Positions 34,048-42,864 are shown, counted from the first letter of the stretch. The stretch: 64,000 bases of DNA from Streptomyces sp. AC512_CC834 (GCF_019049325.1 NZ_JAGMUO010000035.1:80968-144967), one strand, 5' to 3'. Numbers and translations: made by a program. The notes: generated by a model from the letters alone, not told the origin.

Positions 34048-35106
34048 TCAGATCAGGCCGAGCCGCTCGGCCGCAGTCGCCGCGTCGACCGGGACGGTGA
34101 CCGGCTGCGGGGCGCCGGCGACGGCCCAGTCCGGGTCCTTGAGACCGTTGCCGGTGACGGTGCACACGATGCGCTGCCCCGGGTCCACCCTGCCCTGCTC
34201 GGCGGCCTTCAGCAGACCGGCCACCGATGCGGCGGACGCGGGCTCCACGAAGACGCCCTCCTGGGAGGCCAACAGCCGGTAGGCGCGCAGAATCTCACGG
34301 TCCGTCACCTCGTCGATGGCGCCGCCCGACTCGTCCCGTGCGGCGAGCGCGAAGTCCCACGAGGCGGGGTTGCCGATCCGGATGGCGGTGGCGATGGTCG
34401 ACGGGTCCTTGACGACCTCGCCGCGCACGATCGGGGCGCTGCCGGAGGCCTGGAACCCCCACATGCGCGGCGTCCTCGTGGCGACCTTGTCGGCGGCGTA
34501 CTCCTTGTAACCCTTCCAGTACGCGGTGATGTTGCCCGCGTTGCCGACCGGCAGGACGTGGATGTCGGGCGCGTCACCGAGCATGTCCACGATCTCGAAG
34601 GCGGCCGTCTTCTGCCCCTCGATACGCGCCGGGTTGACCGAATTGACCAGCGCCACCGGGTAGTTGTCGCTGAGCGCGCGGGCCAGCGTGAGGCAGTCGT
34701 CGAAGTTGCCGTCGACCTGGAGGATCTTCGCGCCGTGCACGAGGGCCTGGCCCATCTTGCCGAGCGCGATCTTGCCCTGCGGCACGAGCACGGCGGACAC
34801 CATGCCCGCGCGTACGCCGTAAGCGGCGGCGGAGGCGGAGGTGTTGCCGGTGGACGCGCAGATGACGGCCTGCGCGCCCTCCTCCTTGGCCTTGCTGATG
34901 GCCATGGTCATGCCGCGGTCCTTGAAGGACCCCGTCGGGTTCGCCCCCTCGACCTTGAGGTGGACCTCGCAGCCCGTGCGCTCGGAGAGCACCTGCGCGG
35001 GCACGAGCGGCGTGCCGCCCTCGCGGAGCGTCACGACGGGCGTGCTGTCGGAGACGGGCAGCCGGTCCCGGTACTCCTCGATGATTCCGCGCCATTGGTG
35101 GGTCAT
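34048..35106 (-). CDS. thrC: threonine synthase
   Basis: A 352-residue PLP enzyme that turns O-phosphohomoserine into threonine. The PLP Lys62 is in NPTGSFKDRGMTMA; the phosphate-binding loop VLPVGNAGNITAYW and CASTGNTSASAAAYG are clear. The ATG at 35106 is 6 bp after the hom stop, so the two genes are in one operon. Confidence 0.97.
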   Translation of the reverse strand: MTHQWRGIIEEYRDRLPVSDSTPVVTLREGGTPLVPAQVLSERTGCEVHLKVEGANPTGSFKDRGMTMAISKAKEEGAQAVICASTGNTSASAAAYGVRAGMVSAVLVPQGKIALGKMGQALVHGAKILQVDGNFDDCLTLARALSDNYPVALVNSVNPARIEGQKTAAFEIVDMLGDAPDIHVLPVGNAGNITAYWKGYKEYAADKVATRTPRMWGFQASGSAPIVRGEVVKDPSTIATAIRIGNPASWDFALAARDESGGAIDEVTDREILRAYRLLASQEGVFVEPASAASVAGLLKAAEQGRVDPGQRIVCTVTGNGLKDPDWAVAGAPQPVTVPVDAATAAERLGLI

Positions 35107-35112
35107 TGCTGG

Positions 35113-36405
35113 TTACTCTCCTTCAACCCGCATGATGCTGGCGACACCCCGCACGGTGTCGAGCTTGCGCAGCGCCTCGACGGTACCGCCGAGGGCGGCG
35201 TCGGACGCGCGGTGGGTGACGACGACGAGGGAGGCCTCGCCGTCCTTGCCGGACTGCCGCACGGTGTCGATGGAGACACCGTGCTCCGCGAACACGGTCG
35301 CGACCTGGGCGAGCACGCCCGGTTTGTCGGCCACGTCGAGGCTGATGTGGTACCGCGTGACGACCTCGCCCATCGGCGAGACGGGCAGTGCGGCGTACGC
35401 GGACTCACCGGGTCCGGTCGCCCCGCCCAGCCGGTTGCGGCAGACGGCCACCAGGTCGCCGAGCACGGCGGAGGCGGTCGGCGGACCGCCGGCGCCGGGC
35501 CCGTAGAACATGAGCTGCCCGGCCGCCTCGGACTCGACGAAGACGGCGTTGTAGGCCTCGCGCACATTGGCCAGCGGATGGCTGAGCGGAATCATCGCGG
35601 GATGCACACGCGCGGTGACCGATCCCCCCTCCGCCGCCCGCTCACAGATGGCGAGGAGCTTGATGGTGCAGCCCATCTCCCTGGCGGAGGCGAAGTCGGC
35701 GGCGGTGACCTCGGTCATGCCCTCGCGGTAGACGTCGTCGAGACGCACGCGCGTGTGGAAGGCGATCCCGGCGAGGATGGCGGCCTTGGCGGCGGCGTCG
35801 AAGCCCTCGACGTCGGCGGTCGGGTCGGCCTCCGCGTATCCGAGGGCGGTGGCCTCGTCGAGCGCCTCCTGGTACCCGGCCCCCGTCGTGTCCATCGCGT
35901 CGAGGATGAAGTTGGTCGTCCCGTTGACGATGCCGAGCACCCGGTCGACCTTGTCGCCGGCGAGGGACTCGCGCAGCGGCCGGATCAGCGGGATGGCACC
36001 GGCGACGGCGGCCTCGTAGTACAGGTCCTTGTCGTGCTCGTCGGCGGCGGCGTGCAGGGCGGCGCCGTCCTGGGCGAGGAGGGCCTTGTTGGCGGAGACG
36101 ACGGAGGCGCCGTGCTCGAAGGCGGTGGTGATGAGTGTGCGGGCCGGCTCGATCCCCCCGATCACCTCCACCACGACGTCAATGTCCCCGCGCTTGACGA
36201 GGGCGGTGGCGTCGGTGGTGACGAGGGCGGGATCGATCCCTTCCCGCACCTTGTCGGGCCGCCGTACGGCCACGCCCGCGAGCTCCACCGGGGCCCCGAT
36301 CCGGGCGGCGAGGTCGGCGGCGTGCGTCGTCATGATGCGCGCCACCTCTGAGCCGACTACCCCACAGCCCAGCAGCGCCACCTTCAGCGGACGCGTACGC
36401 ATCAT
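35113..36405 (-). CDS. hom: homoserine dehydrogenase
   Basis: A 430-residue NAD(P)-dependent enzyme making homoserine from aspartate semialdehyde. Rossmann motif LLGCGVVGSEVARI, catalytic blocks GIVNGTTNFILD and GYAEADPTADVEGFDAAAK, and a C-terminal ACT domain (about 355-430, RYHISLDVADKPGVLAQVA) for feedback control by threonine. The start MMRTRPLKVALLG at 36405 follows GAGG. It is followed closely by thrC. Confidence 0.97.
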   Translation of the reverse strand: MMRTRPLKVALLGCGVVGSEVARIMTTHAADLAARIGAPVELAGVAVRRPDKVREGIDPALVTTDATALVKRGDIDVVVEVIGGIEPARTLITTAFEHGASVVSANKALLAQDGAALHAAADEHDKDLYYEAAVAGAIPLIRPLRESLAGDKVDRVLGIVNGTTNFILDAMDTTGAGYQEALDEATALGYAEADPTADVEGFDAAAKAAILAGIAFHTRVRLDDVYREGMTEVTAADFASAREMGCTIKLLAICERAAEGGSVTARVHPAMIPLSHPLANVREAYNAVFVESEAAGQLMFYGPGAGGPPTASAVLGDLVAVCRNRLGGATGPGESAYAALPVSPMGEVVTRYHISLDVADKPGVLAQVATVFAEHGVSIDTVRQSGKDGEASLVVVTHRASDAALGGTVEALRKLDTVRGVASIMRVEGE

Positions 36406-36539
36406 CCGACCTCGTTTCCTCATACCGTCTACGGTTGGACCAGTCTCACGCACCGGACGGGATTTTCTGCCTTTCGTCCGGATCGTGAGACATCTATTTC
36501 ATTTTCAGAGGGGTGCAGGACGAGAGATCTTGCACTCCG

Positions 36540-37931
36540 TCACCCCACGTCGAGGCGCAGCAGGTCCTCCTCGGTCTCGCGCCGGACGACGACCCGCGCC
36601 GCACCGTCCCGCACGGAGACCACCGGCGGCCGCAGCACGTGGTTGTAGTTGCTGGCCATGGAACGGCAGTACGCCCCGGTCGCGGGTACGGCAATGAGGT
36701 CACCGGGTGCCAGGTCGCCCGGCAGGAAGGCGTCCTTGACCACGATGTCCCCGCTCTCGCAGTGCTTGCCGACCACGCGCACCAGCATCGGTTCGGCGTC
36801 GGAGGTGCGGGAGACGAGGGCGACGCTGTACTCGGCGTCGTACAGCGCGGTCCGGATGTTGTCCGACATGCCGCCGTCCACGGAGACGTACGTCCGCAGC
36901 CCGTCGAGGGGCTTGACGGTGCCGACCTCGTACAGCGTGAAGGCGGTGGGGCCGACGATGGCCCGCCCGGGCTCGACGGAGATACGAGGCGTCCGCAGCC
37001 GGGCGCCCTCGCACTCCCGCGTGACGATCTCGGTCAGCGCCTTGGCGATCTCGTGCGGTTCGCGGGGGTCGTCGTCGCTGGTGTAGGCGATCCCGAGCCC
37101 GCCGCCGAGGTCGATCTCGGGCAGCTCGACCCCGTGCTCGTCGCGGATGTCCTTGAGCAGCCCCACGACCCGGTGCGCGGCGACTTCGAAGCCCGACATG
37201 TCGAAGATCTGCGACCCGATGTGGGAGTGGATCCCGATGACCTCGAGCCCGTCGAGCTGCAGGGCCCGCCGCACGGCTTCGGCGGCCTGCCCGTCGGCGA
37301 GCGGAATCCCGAACTTCTGGTCCTCGTGCGCGGTGGCGATGAACTCGTGCGTGTGCGCCTCGACCCCGACGGTGATCCGGATCTGCACCCGCTGCCGCTT
37401 GCCCAGCGACTGGGCGATGTGCGCGACCCGCACGATCTCCTGGAACGAATCGAGCACGATCCGCCCGACCCCGGCGCGGACGGCGCGCTCGATCTCCTGG
37501 GGCGACTTGTTGTTCCCGTGGAAGGCGATGCGCTCGGCGGGCATCCCGGCGGAGAGGGCGGTGGCCAGCTCTCCCCCGGAACACACATCCAGGTTCAGCC
37601 CCTCCTCGTCCAGCCACCGCACGACGGCCCGCGACAGGAAGGCCTTGCCCGCGTAGAAGACGTCGGCGTCGGCCCCGAAGGCGGTGCGCCAGGCCCGCGC
37701 CCGGTCCCGGAAGTCGGCCTCGTCGAGGATGTACGCGGGCGTCCCGTACTCCTCGGCGAGCTGCGTGACGGCGATCCCGCCGACGGTGACGACCCCGTCC
37801 GCGTCCCGCCCGACGGTGTGGGCCCACACCTTGGGATCGAGGGCGTTCAGGTCGGCCGCCGGAGCGGCGTAGTGCCCCTCGGGCAGGACATCGGCGTGGC
37901 GGGGCCCGGCGGGGTGTGCGGAACGGCTCAT
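36540..37931 (-). CDS. lysA: diaminopimelate decarboxylase
   Basis: A 463-residue fold-III PLP enzyme, last step of lysine synthesis. PLP Lys96 is in VFYAGKAFLS; the Gly-rich phosphate loop is EIDLGGGLGIAY and the dimer-interface Cys is in GKHCESGD. The start ATG at 37931 is 18 bp after the nrtL stop, so nrtL and lysA are co-transcribed. Hom begins 134 bp downstream. Confidence 0.96.
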   Translation of the reverse strand: MSRSAHPAGPRHADVLPEGHYAAPAADLNALDPKVWAHTVGRDADGVVTVGGIAVTQLAEEYGTPAYILDEADFRDRARAWRTAFGADADVFYAGKAFLSRAVVRWLDEEGLNLDVCSGGELATALSAGMPAERIAFHGNNKSPQEIERAVRAGVGRIVLDSFQEIVRVAHIAQSLGKRQRVQIRITVGVEAHTHEFIATAHEDQKFGIPLADGQAAEAVRRALQLDGLEVIGIHSHIGSQIFDMSGFEVAAHRVVGLLKDIRDEHGVELPEIDLGGGLGIAYTSDDDPREPHEIAKALTEIVTRECEGARLRTPRISVEPGRAIVGPTAFTLYEVGTVKPLDGLRTYVSVDGGMSDNIRTALYDAEYSVALVSRTSDAEPMLVRVVGKHCESGDIVVKDAFLPGDLAPGDLIAVPATGAYCRSMASNYNHVLRPPVVSVRDGAARVVVRRETEEDLLRLDVG

Positions 37932-37949
37932 GGCGTCTTCTGTGCTCTC

Positions 37950-39062
37950 TCAGAGGTGGTCGGGTGCGTCGATACCGAGGAGGGACAGGCCGCCGGCCAG
38001 CACCGCCCCGACGGCTTCGGCGAGAGCCAGCCGGGCTCGGTGGGCGGCCGAGGGTTTCTCCCCACCGCGCGGCAGCACGGTGAGCAGGAAGGGCAGCGCG
38101 GCATCGGCGACGGCGACGAGGTGCCGGGCGAGCCGGTCGGGGGCGCGGTGGTCCGCGGCGGCGGCGAGGACACGGGGGTGGTCGGCGAGGCCGGCGAGAA
38201 GGCCCTGCTCGGCACCGGTACCGGTACGTGCGCCTGCGCCGTTACTGGTGCCGGTACTGGCACTGGCACTGGTGCAAGTACTGGCGCTGGTGCTGGTCCC
38301 CGGGTCGGCGGCGAATCCGAGATCGGCGGCGTTGTGGGAGAGGGCGCGGGTGCGGGCGTGGGCGTACCGGACGCGGAAGAGCGGGTTGCTCTCGCGCTGG
38401 ACGAGGTGCTCCTCGCCGATCCGGGGCCGGTCGTGGGCGGCGGGGTGGAGCAGGGCCCAGCGGCCTGCGTCATGGCCGAGGGGCAGGGGGTCGGCCGGGG
38501 CGGGCACGGGCCGGACGTTGACGGGCAGCTCGGCGGGCGCGGGGCCGACGGCGTCGACCCGCACGCCGAGGACGGTGGTCCACGCGGGGTCGAAGGCCTC
38601 TGCGGTGACCCGCACCAGGGCTCCCTGGGAGCGCAGGACGCGGGCGGCGGCCTCGGCGACGACCACGGCACGGAGGTCGTGGGGGCAGTGCAGTTGCACG
38701 ATGCGACCGTCGGCCCGGTCGGCGTACCCGTACCGGTCCCCGCACCCCAGTACCTCGGCGACGAGCCCACCGTAGGCGGCCCGATCGAGGCTGATGTTGA
38801 GAAACCCGGGCCCGGTGAGGACGACGTCGGCGATGCCGCCGGCACCGACGAGATGGGGCCGCAGGACCTCGGCCACCCGACGCGACGTCTGTCCGGCCGG
38901 CCGGGCGAGCTGAAGGGCGATGTTGGTGGCGTAGTCGCCGCACCCCCCGGGCCCCGGCGGCGTGACCACGGCCCGCGTCGGCACGGCCACACTCAGCTCC
39001 CCCGCGTCGACGGCGCGACGCACCGCGTGCAGCACGGTACGGGAGAGCTCTACGGGGGTCAC
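37950..39062 (-). CDS. nrtL: ArgS-related anticodon-binding protein NrtL
   Basis: A 370-residue protein made of the N-terminal Add1 domain of arginyl-tRNA synthetase (GCGDYATNIALQLARPAGQ, VVLTGPGFLNISLD) and a C-terminal DALR anticodon-binding domain (RESNPLFRVRYAHARTRAL to the end). The catalytic core with HIGH and KMSKS motifs is missing, so it cannot charge tRNA by the usual route. An insertion of about 32 residues rich in Ser, Thr, Gly and Ala (255-286) is coded by degenerate tandem repeats and is probably slippage-born. It is the first gene of the lysA-hom-thrC run; its role is unknown, possibly tRNA-Arg binding or lysine/arginine sensing. Confidence 0.85.
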   Translation of the reverse strand: MTPVELSRTVLHAVRRAVDAGELSVAVPTRAVVTPPGPGGCGDYATNIALQLARPAGQTSRRVAEVLRPHLVGAGGIADVVLTGPGFLNISLDRAAYGGLVAEVLGCGDRYGYADRADGRIVQLHCPHDLRAVVVAEAAARVLRSQGALVRVTAEAFDPAWTTVLGVRVDAVGPAPAELPVNVRPVPAPADPLPLGHDAGRWALLHPAAHDRPRIGEEHLVQRESNPLFRVRYAHARTRALSHNAADLGFAADPGTSTSASTCTSASASTGTSNGAGARTGTGAEQGLLAGLADHPRVLAAAADHRAPDRLARHLVAVADAALPFLLTVLPRGGEKPSAAHRARLALAEAVGAVLAGGLSLLGIDAPDHL

Positions 39063-39157
39063 GGGTCAAGCGTATGGGAGGAGGGGGGTGGGTATGCGAA
39101 CCGGTTTGTGGACGATCCCGGGATGTGGACGGGAACACCGCGGAGCCTGCCCGACGC

Positions 39158-39643
39158 TCACGCCTGCGCGGTCGACTCGTTCTCCCCCGCGCGACCGAGA
39201 ACCCTCGGCAGGGAGACCCCGGAAGCCGGGCCGGACGCGGCAGCGGAGGCCGCCCCGACCCCGCGGACCTTCCGCTCGACCAACTGCCGTACGAGACCGA
39301 TGAGCTCGGCGGGCTCGAACGGCTTGGAGAGGAAGGCATCGGCCCCCGCGGCGAACCCCGCGTCGACCTCGTACGGCGTACAAGCACTGACGATCGCGAT
39401 CGGCAGACCCCGGGTACGCGAATCGGCACGCAGCCGGGCGGCGGTCCTGAGCCCGTCGAGCCGAGGCATGACCACGTCCAGCGTGACGACGTCGGGCCGC
39501 ACCTGATGGACGACATCCAGACACTCGACACCATCGCCCGCGGTCACGACCTCGAAGCCCTCCAGCTCGAGATTGACCCTGATCAACTGCCGGATGACCT
39601 TGTTGTCGTCCACAACAAGAACCCGGCCGGACGCCCTAGGCAC
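39158..39643 (-). CDS. single-domain response regulator
   Basis: A 161-residue protein with one receiver domain (acid pair D12/D13 in VLVVDDNK, phospho-Asp56 in VVTLDVVMPRLDG, Lys in DAFLSKPFEP) and a short Ala/Ser/Pro tail without a DNA-binding domain. No kinase gene is adjacent. The GTG at 39643 (MPRASGRVLVVDD) is chosen by homology; the ribosome site is weak. The S. coelicolor counterpart lies at the same place before the tRNA. Confidence 0.88.
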   Translation of the reverse strand: MPRASGRVLVVDDNKVIRQLIRVNLELEGFEVVTAGDGVECLDVVHQVRPDVVTLDVVMPRLDGLRTAARLRADSRTRGLPIAIVSACTPYEVDAGFAAGADAFLSKPFEPAELIGLVRQLVERKVRGVGAASAAASGPASGVSLPRVLGRAGENESTAQA

Positions 39644-39831
39644 AACTCGAGAGTAGGTCGGGACCGGCCACCGCGTCCGGGTTTTCCCCACTTCCACCCC
39701 GTGCGGGGGACAACGCTCCTCGGCCACCCCCGGGACAGGCGGCACGACCCGCGAAAACCCGTTCCTGACCACCCCGGGCAAGCTGGTAGTGTTCTACCCG
39801 TCGCCGCGAGCAACATCACCGCGACGGACAC

Positions 39832-39903
39832 GCCCCCGTAGCTCAGGGGATAGAGCAACGGCCTCCGGAGCCGTGTGCGCAGGTTCGAATCCTGCCGGGG
39901 GCA
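39832..39903 (+). tRNA. tRNA-Arg(CCG)
   Basis: A 72-nt tRNA: acceptor GCCCCCG (39832-39838) pairs with CGGGGGC (39896-39902), discriminator A at 39903; D-stem GCTC, anticodon arm ACGGC-CTCCGGA-GCCGT with anticodon CCG; T-arm GCAGG-TTCGAAT-CCTGC. CCA is not encoded. Its 3' 44 bases are repeated at 48751-48795, so it is the attachment site of the element that follows. Confidence 0.97.
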
Positions 39904-39904
39904 C
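39860..39904 (+). repeat. attL, 45-bp tRNA 3' repeat
   Basis: GGCCTCCGGAGCC to GGGGGCAC, from the anticodon loop to one base past the tRNA. Identical to 48751-48795. This copy keeps the tRNA whole after integration. Confidence 0.88.
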
Positions 39905-39960
39905 TTCGCAGGAAGTGCCCAAGACCCCGCCATCAGCGAGTTCGCTGAGAACGGGGTCTT
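39901..39960 (+). terminator. tRNA-Arg terminator hairpins
   Basis: GCACTT-CGCAGG-AAGTGC (39901-39918) is followed by AAGACCCCG (39921-39929) / CGGGGTCTT (39952-39960), which encloses CAGCGA-GT-TCGCTG. A similar pair with different stem bases follows the right att copy. Confidence 0.75.
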
Positions 39961-40051
39961 CGCGTATGTGCAGGCGGGTGCGGTCGGAAGCAGCCGTTTG
40001 TCAGTGATCACGTTGTAATGGCGTGTTGATCTTGGAGTGCTTCGCAGCAGG

Positions 40052-40804
40052 TCAGCGTGTGTGCCGCAGGCTCTCGGAATGGCTCCGCGGACAGGCGGAA
40101 ACCCCGGATCTCTCCGGGGTTTCCGTGGGTTGATTGTGTCGCGCGTCGACTCCAGGCGTCCCTAGGCGTCGTCCTCCCCCGAGCCCTTGCATGATCCGGT
40201 CGTTCATCTCCTGCTCCTGGCCGTCGATGCACTTGGCGTAGATCTTCAGGAGGACGTCCACCGAGTGGCCCGCGCGAGCGGCGACCTCCGGTGCCGGCAC
40301 TCCCGAGTTGAGCCACTGGGAGACGCCCGCGTGACGGAGGTCGTACGGCCGGAAGGCCATGACCGAGGACACCTGATGCGGGACGAGCGCCAGTTCACGG
40401 GCTTGCTTCCAGGCTCGCGAGTACGACGAGGCCGCGATCACGTTGCCCCGCTCGCTGGAGAACAGCCGTCCGTCCTCCGCGGTACCGAACTCCTTCAGGT
40501 GGTCGCGGAGCAGCCGCACGAGCGGCGGCGGAATCGGCACGATGCGTACCTCACCCTGGGACCGCTGCTTCAGCCCGCGTCGATCGTGCGCCTCGCCCGA
40601 GTCGGTCCAAGCCTTACCGGCCGTGGGCCGTGTCTCCGCCAGTTCGATGCGGCCCCAGCCTTTCGCCGGCAGCGTGCAGTCGGAGCGGCGAAGGCCGAGC
40701 GCCTCGCCCGGCCGCATGGCCGCGTAGTACAGGCACCCGAACAAGGCGGCCCGCCTACGGCGAGCCGCGTGCGACCCGTCCCCCGGCCGGGCCTGCGCTC
40801 CTGT
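40052..40804 (-). pseudogene. tyrosine recombinase (integrase), 5'-truncated
   Basis: About 250 codons of a phage/AICE-type integrase catalytic domain. Visible active-site parts: first Arg in AAMRPGEALGL, second Arg in RPYDLRHAGVS (Tyr in place of the usual His), His in RAGHSVDVL and the nucleophile Tyr in LKIYAKCI. Going upstream the frame still reads as integrase (DGSHAARRRRAALFGCLYYA) but meets an in-frame TAG at 40805-40807. The N-terminal core-binding and arm-binding domains are gone; the sequence beyond is unrelated. Translation from an internal TTG or ATG is possible but the product would lack DNA-binding domains. Confidence 0.85.
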
Positions 40805-40915
40805 CTACGCCCTGCTCCAGCCCGGCCGGCGCCCGTATCGCGAGCACAGCGATCAGCCACCTGAGAAGAGGTACGTCGTGGCTGGGGCGGTCGGCTCCGC
40901 GATTTTAGGCAGCCA

Positions 40916-41026
40916 CTTTGGCGCGAGCCTCGAAGATCATGGCCCCAACGTCGTGCTTTACCGGGCAGGTCCACAGACTGCCCGACGCGCCTAAAGCTTG
41001 CGGGGCCATGATCACTCGCGCCAAAG
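40916..41026. repeat. large interrupted inverted repeat upstream of the defence genes
   Basis: CTTTGGCGCGAG (40916-40927) pairs with CTCGCGCCAAAG (41015-41026), then after a 7-base bulge GATCATGGCCCC (40935-40946) pairs with GGGGCCATGATC (41002-41013). Inside is a third stem GGGCAG/CTGCCC (40963-40968, 40978-40983). All 24 paired bases match. It lies between the broken integrase and the SLATT gene, at the GC-rich to AT-rich border. Confidence 0.8.
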
Positions 41027-41175
41027 CAGCTCCAGCCCAAAATCGCTCCGCCTCCCTCGAATGTGACCAACCAGCTCTTAAGGGATTAGACACCACAAAA
41101 GCCTACTTCTTCGCCATTCACTTGACTTTGACACACTGCTTCCTTTGGGGATCAAAGGCAAGATACTGTCTCCCG

Positions 41176-41712
41176 GTGACAGAAGAGGGCGCGCAAGAGG
41201 CGGAGCGCAGAAAAGCGATCGAGACAGAGCTAAAGCGACTCGAAGAGAGCGCTATGTATAGCTCGCAAATGCAGTTTGAGCAAACGAAACAATGGAGGGG
41301 GGTAAACCTTCTTCTGGGACTACCCGCGAGCCTACTTGCCGCCATTGCAGGGACTGCCGCACTAGTAAACACAGGAGGACGAATAGTTGCGGGAGTAGTA
41401 GCGCTTACCTCCGCAGGATTCGGTGCCACTCTTACCACGGTCAACGCATCACACCGAATGAATCAGGCGACTGCCGCTGCGAATGCATATTTAGAAATCC
41501 AGACAGCAGCACGCCAAGCGCGAACGATAGACCTGCCGTACCTATCGATTGAGGAAGCGAGAAACCTCCTTGCGGAGCTGACCGCACGTCGCGACGAGCA
41601 AAATAAGACTGCCGAGCCACCCAATAGGAGATCCTACAAAAAAGCTCAAAAAAACATCAATTCTGGCGGCCAAGCCTACGCTATTGATGAAACGAGATCA
41701 CCCGAGGAGTAA
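41176..41712 (+). CDS. SLATT-domain two-TM protein, likely CBASS effector
   Basis: A 178-residue protein with an N-terminal Glu/Lys/Arg-rich helix, two membrane helices (about 43-64, VNLLLGLPASLLAAIAGTAA, and 68-90, with Gly and Ala in the middle) and a C-terminal helical region. This is the layout of SLATT domains, two-TM pore-forming effectors that pair with SMODS (CD-NTase) or SLOG proteins. The GTG at 41176 (MTEEGAQEAERRK) is likely; its ribosome site is weak and a CCTTTG/CAAAGG palindrome (41142-41158) lies just before it, so the message may be nearly leaderless. A TTA codon (Leu106) suggests bldA dependence. The CD-NTase gene starts 2 nt later. Confidence 0.8.
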   Translation: MTEEGAQEAERRKAIETELKRLEESAMYSSQMQFEQTKQWRGVNLLLGLPASLLAAIAGTAALVNTGGRIVAGVVALTSAGFGATLTTVNASHRMNQATAAANAYLEIQTAARQARTIDLPYLSIEEARNLLAELTARRDEQNKTAEPPNRRSYKKAQKNINSGGQAYAIDETRSPEE

Positions 41713-41714
41713 CT

Positions 41715-42584
41715 ATGACACTGTCTGTCGCTCAAGGATTCTCCATTTTTCTGGACAGACTTATCCCTCTCCAATCCCAGCGAACGGCGACAGCTAGGCA
41801 TCGAGCAAGCGTCGAAACATCGCTGCGAAATGCACTGTCAGTAAATCTCTTCCGAGAAACTGGCTCATTTACACACGGAACAGGCGTGCGCAACCATGCA
41901 GACGTGGACCTACTGGTCAGTCTCAAGGGAGCTAGGCCGGGTAGTTCGGACACGGCACTTTCCTGGGTCCGTAGCGCGCTGGCGGCCAGCTTCCCGACCA
42001 CAGTAGTCCGAACTAGTCGTCCAGCCATCGTTATCGAATTCGCCAACGGGGATGAGACGTGGGAGGTGATTCCTGGATTCATTACGAATCGCGGCCCCTC
42101 AGATGTGTCCGTTTACGACATTCCGGGACCGTCAACAGGATGGATTGACTCAGCCCCCACAGCGCACTTGAAGTATGTGACAGAGGTGAACGCAGAGCCC
42201 AAAATTTCAGGAGGCGCAAAGAAGCTAGCCCGCCTCGCAAAGGCCTGGAAGTACTACAATAACGTCCCGATCTCCTCTTTCTATTTGGAGATGAGGGCCG
42301 CTAAGTACCTATCTGGAGATTCCCTATTTGACCCCATGATGGATATCTGTCTATACCTAGAACATCTGAAAAAAATCGGACTCACTTCAATGCAAGATCC
42401 CAAAGGAGCTTCCGGCAAGTTCTATGCCTGCTCCACCACCGCCAAGGCCGAAGATGCCCTGTCAAAGCTTTCCACAGCTGCGACAAGAGCCAGGAAGGCA
42501 TTAAATGCCACCGACTCTGGGGACGCCGGTACCGCATTCCGTAACCTAGATTTGCTGTTCGGTGGACATTTTCCCGCTCGCTGA
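41715..42584 (+). CDS. SMODS/CD-NTase nucleotidyltransferase (CBASS-like)
   Basis: A 289-residue nucleotidyltransferase of the cGAS/DncV-like (SMODS) superfamily, which makes cyclic di- or trinucleotides on phage infection. The active site is GSFTHGTGVRNHADVDLLV: Gly50-Ser51 and the metal-binding pair Asp63 and Asp65; a third acid is probably Glu117 in WEVIPGF. The C-terminal helical domain (KLARLAKAWKYYNN, FYLEMRAAKYL) fits the OAS-like fold. GAGGAG lies five bases before the ATG. It contains a TTA codon and less GC-biased codons than its chromosomal neighbours. With SLATT it forms a minimal CBASS operon; no cap2/cap3 genes are seen, so type I. Confidence 0.85.
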   Translation: MTLSVAQGFSIFLDRLIPLQSQRTATARHRASVETSLRNALSVNLFRETGSFTHGTGVRNHADVDLLVSLKGARPGSSDTALSWVRSALAASFPTTVVRTSRPAIVIEFANGDETWEVIPGFITNRGPSDVSVYDIPGPSTGWIDSAPTAHLKYVTEVNAEPKISGGAKKLARLAKAWKYYNNVPISSFYLEMRAAKYLSGDSLFDPMMDICLYLEHLKKIGLTSMQDPKGASGKFYACSTTAKAEDALSKLSTAATRARKALNATDSGDAGTAFRNLDLLFGGHFPAR

Positions 42585-42864
42585 ATGCGGTTGCAGAGTA
42601 ACGCTAGCTTGAGGCACCGATTACACAAGCATGCAGGCTGTATGCCTCGCAGCCATTGGCAGCTGCTCAGCTGGATCTTCCGTTCCGGGTGCTTCAGTCG
42701 GGAGCACGTGTTCCACGCAGGCCTCCGGCCTAGCGGCCGACGACTCACGCCGTCCCGATGTGTGCTGAGGTGCTCCTGGCCAGCCTATCTGCAGTGAGAG
42801 ATGAAGACGCCGGTTCCCTAGTACGCACCGTCAGCGATGCTCTGATCCCCACTGCAGGTTCGAA
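42585..42864. other. spacer between CD-NTase and nuclease genes
   Basis: About 280 bp. An open frame follows the CD-NTase stop directly (42585-42797) but has neither a ribosome site nor a protein-like composition. I see no hairpin strong enough to call a terminator; the promoter of the next pair is probably near 42800. Confidence 0.3.

Noticed and set aside
36513..39506. A long rightward open frame opposite lysA and nrtL
   Set aside because: Shadow of the real genes; low-complexity Val/Gly/Asp translation.
42585..42797. Small gene directly after the CD-NTase
   Set aside because: No ribosome site, unusual Arg/His/Trp composition and no family likeness.
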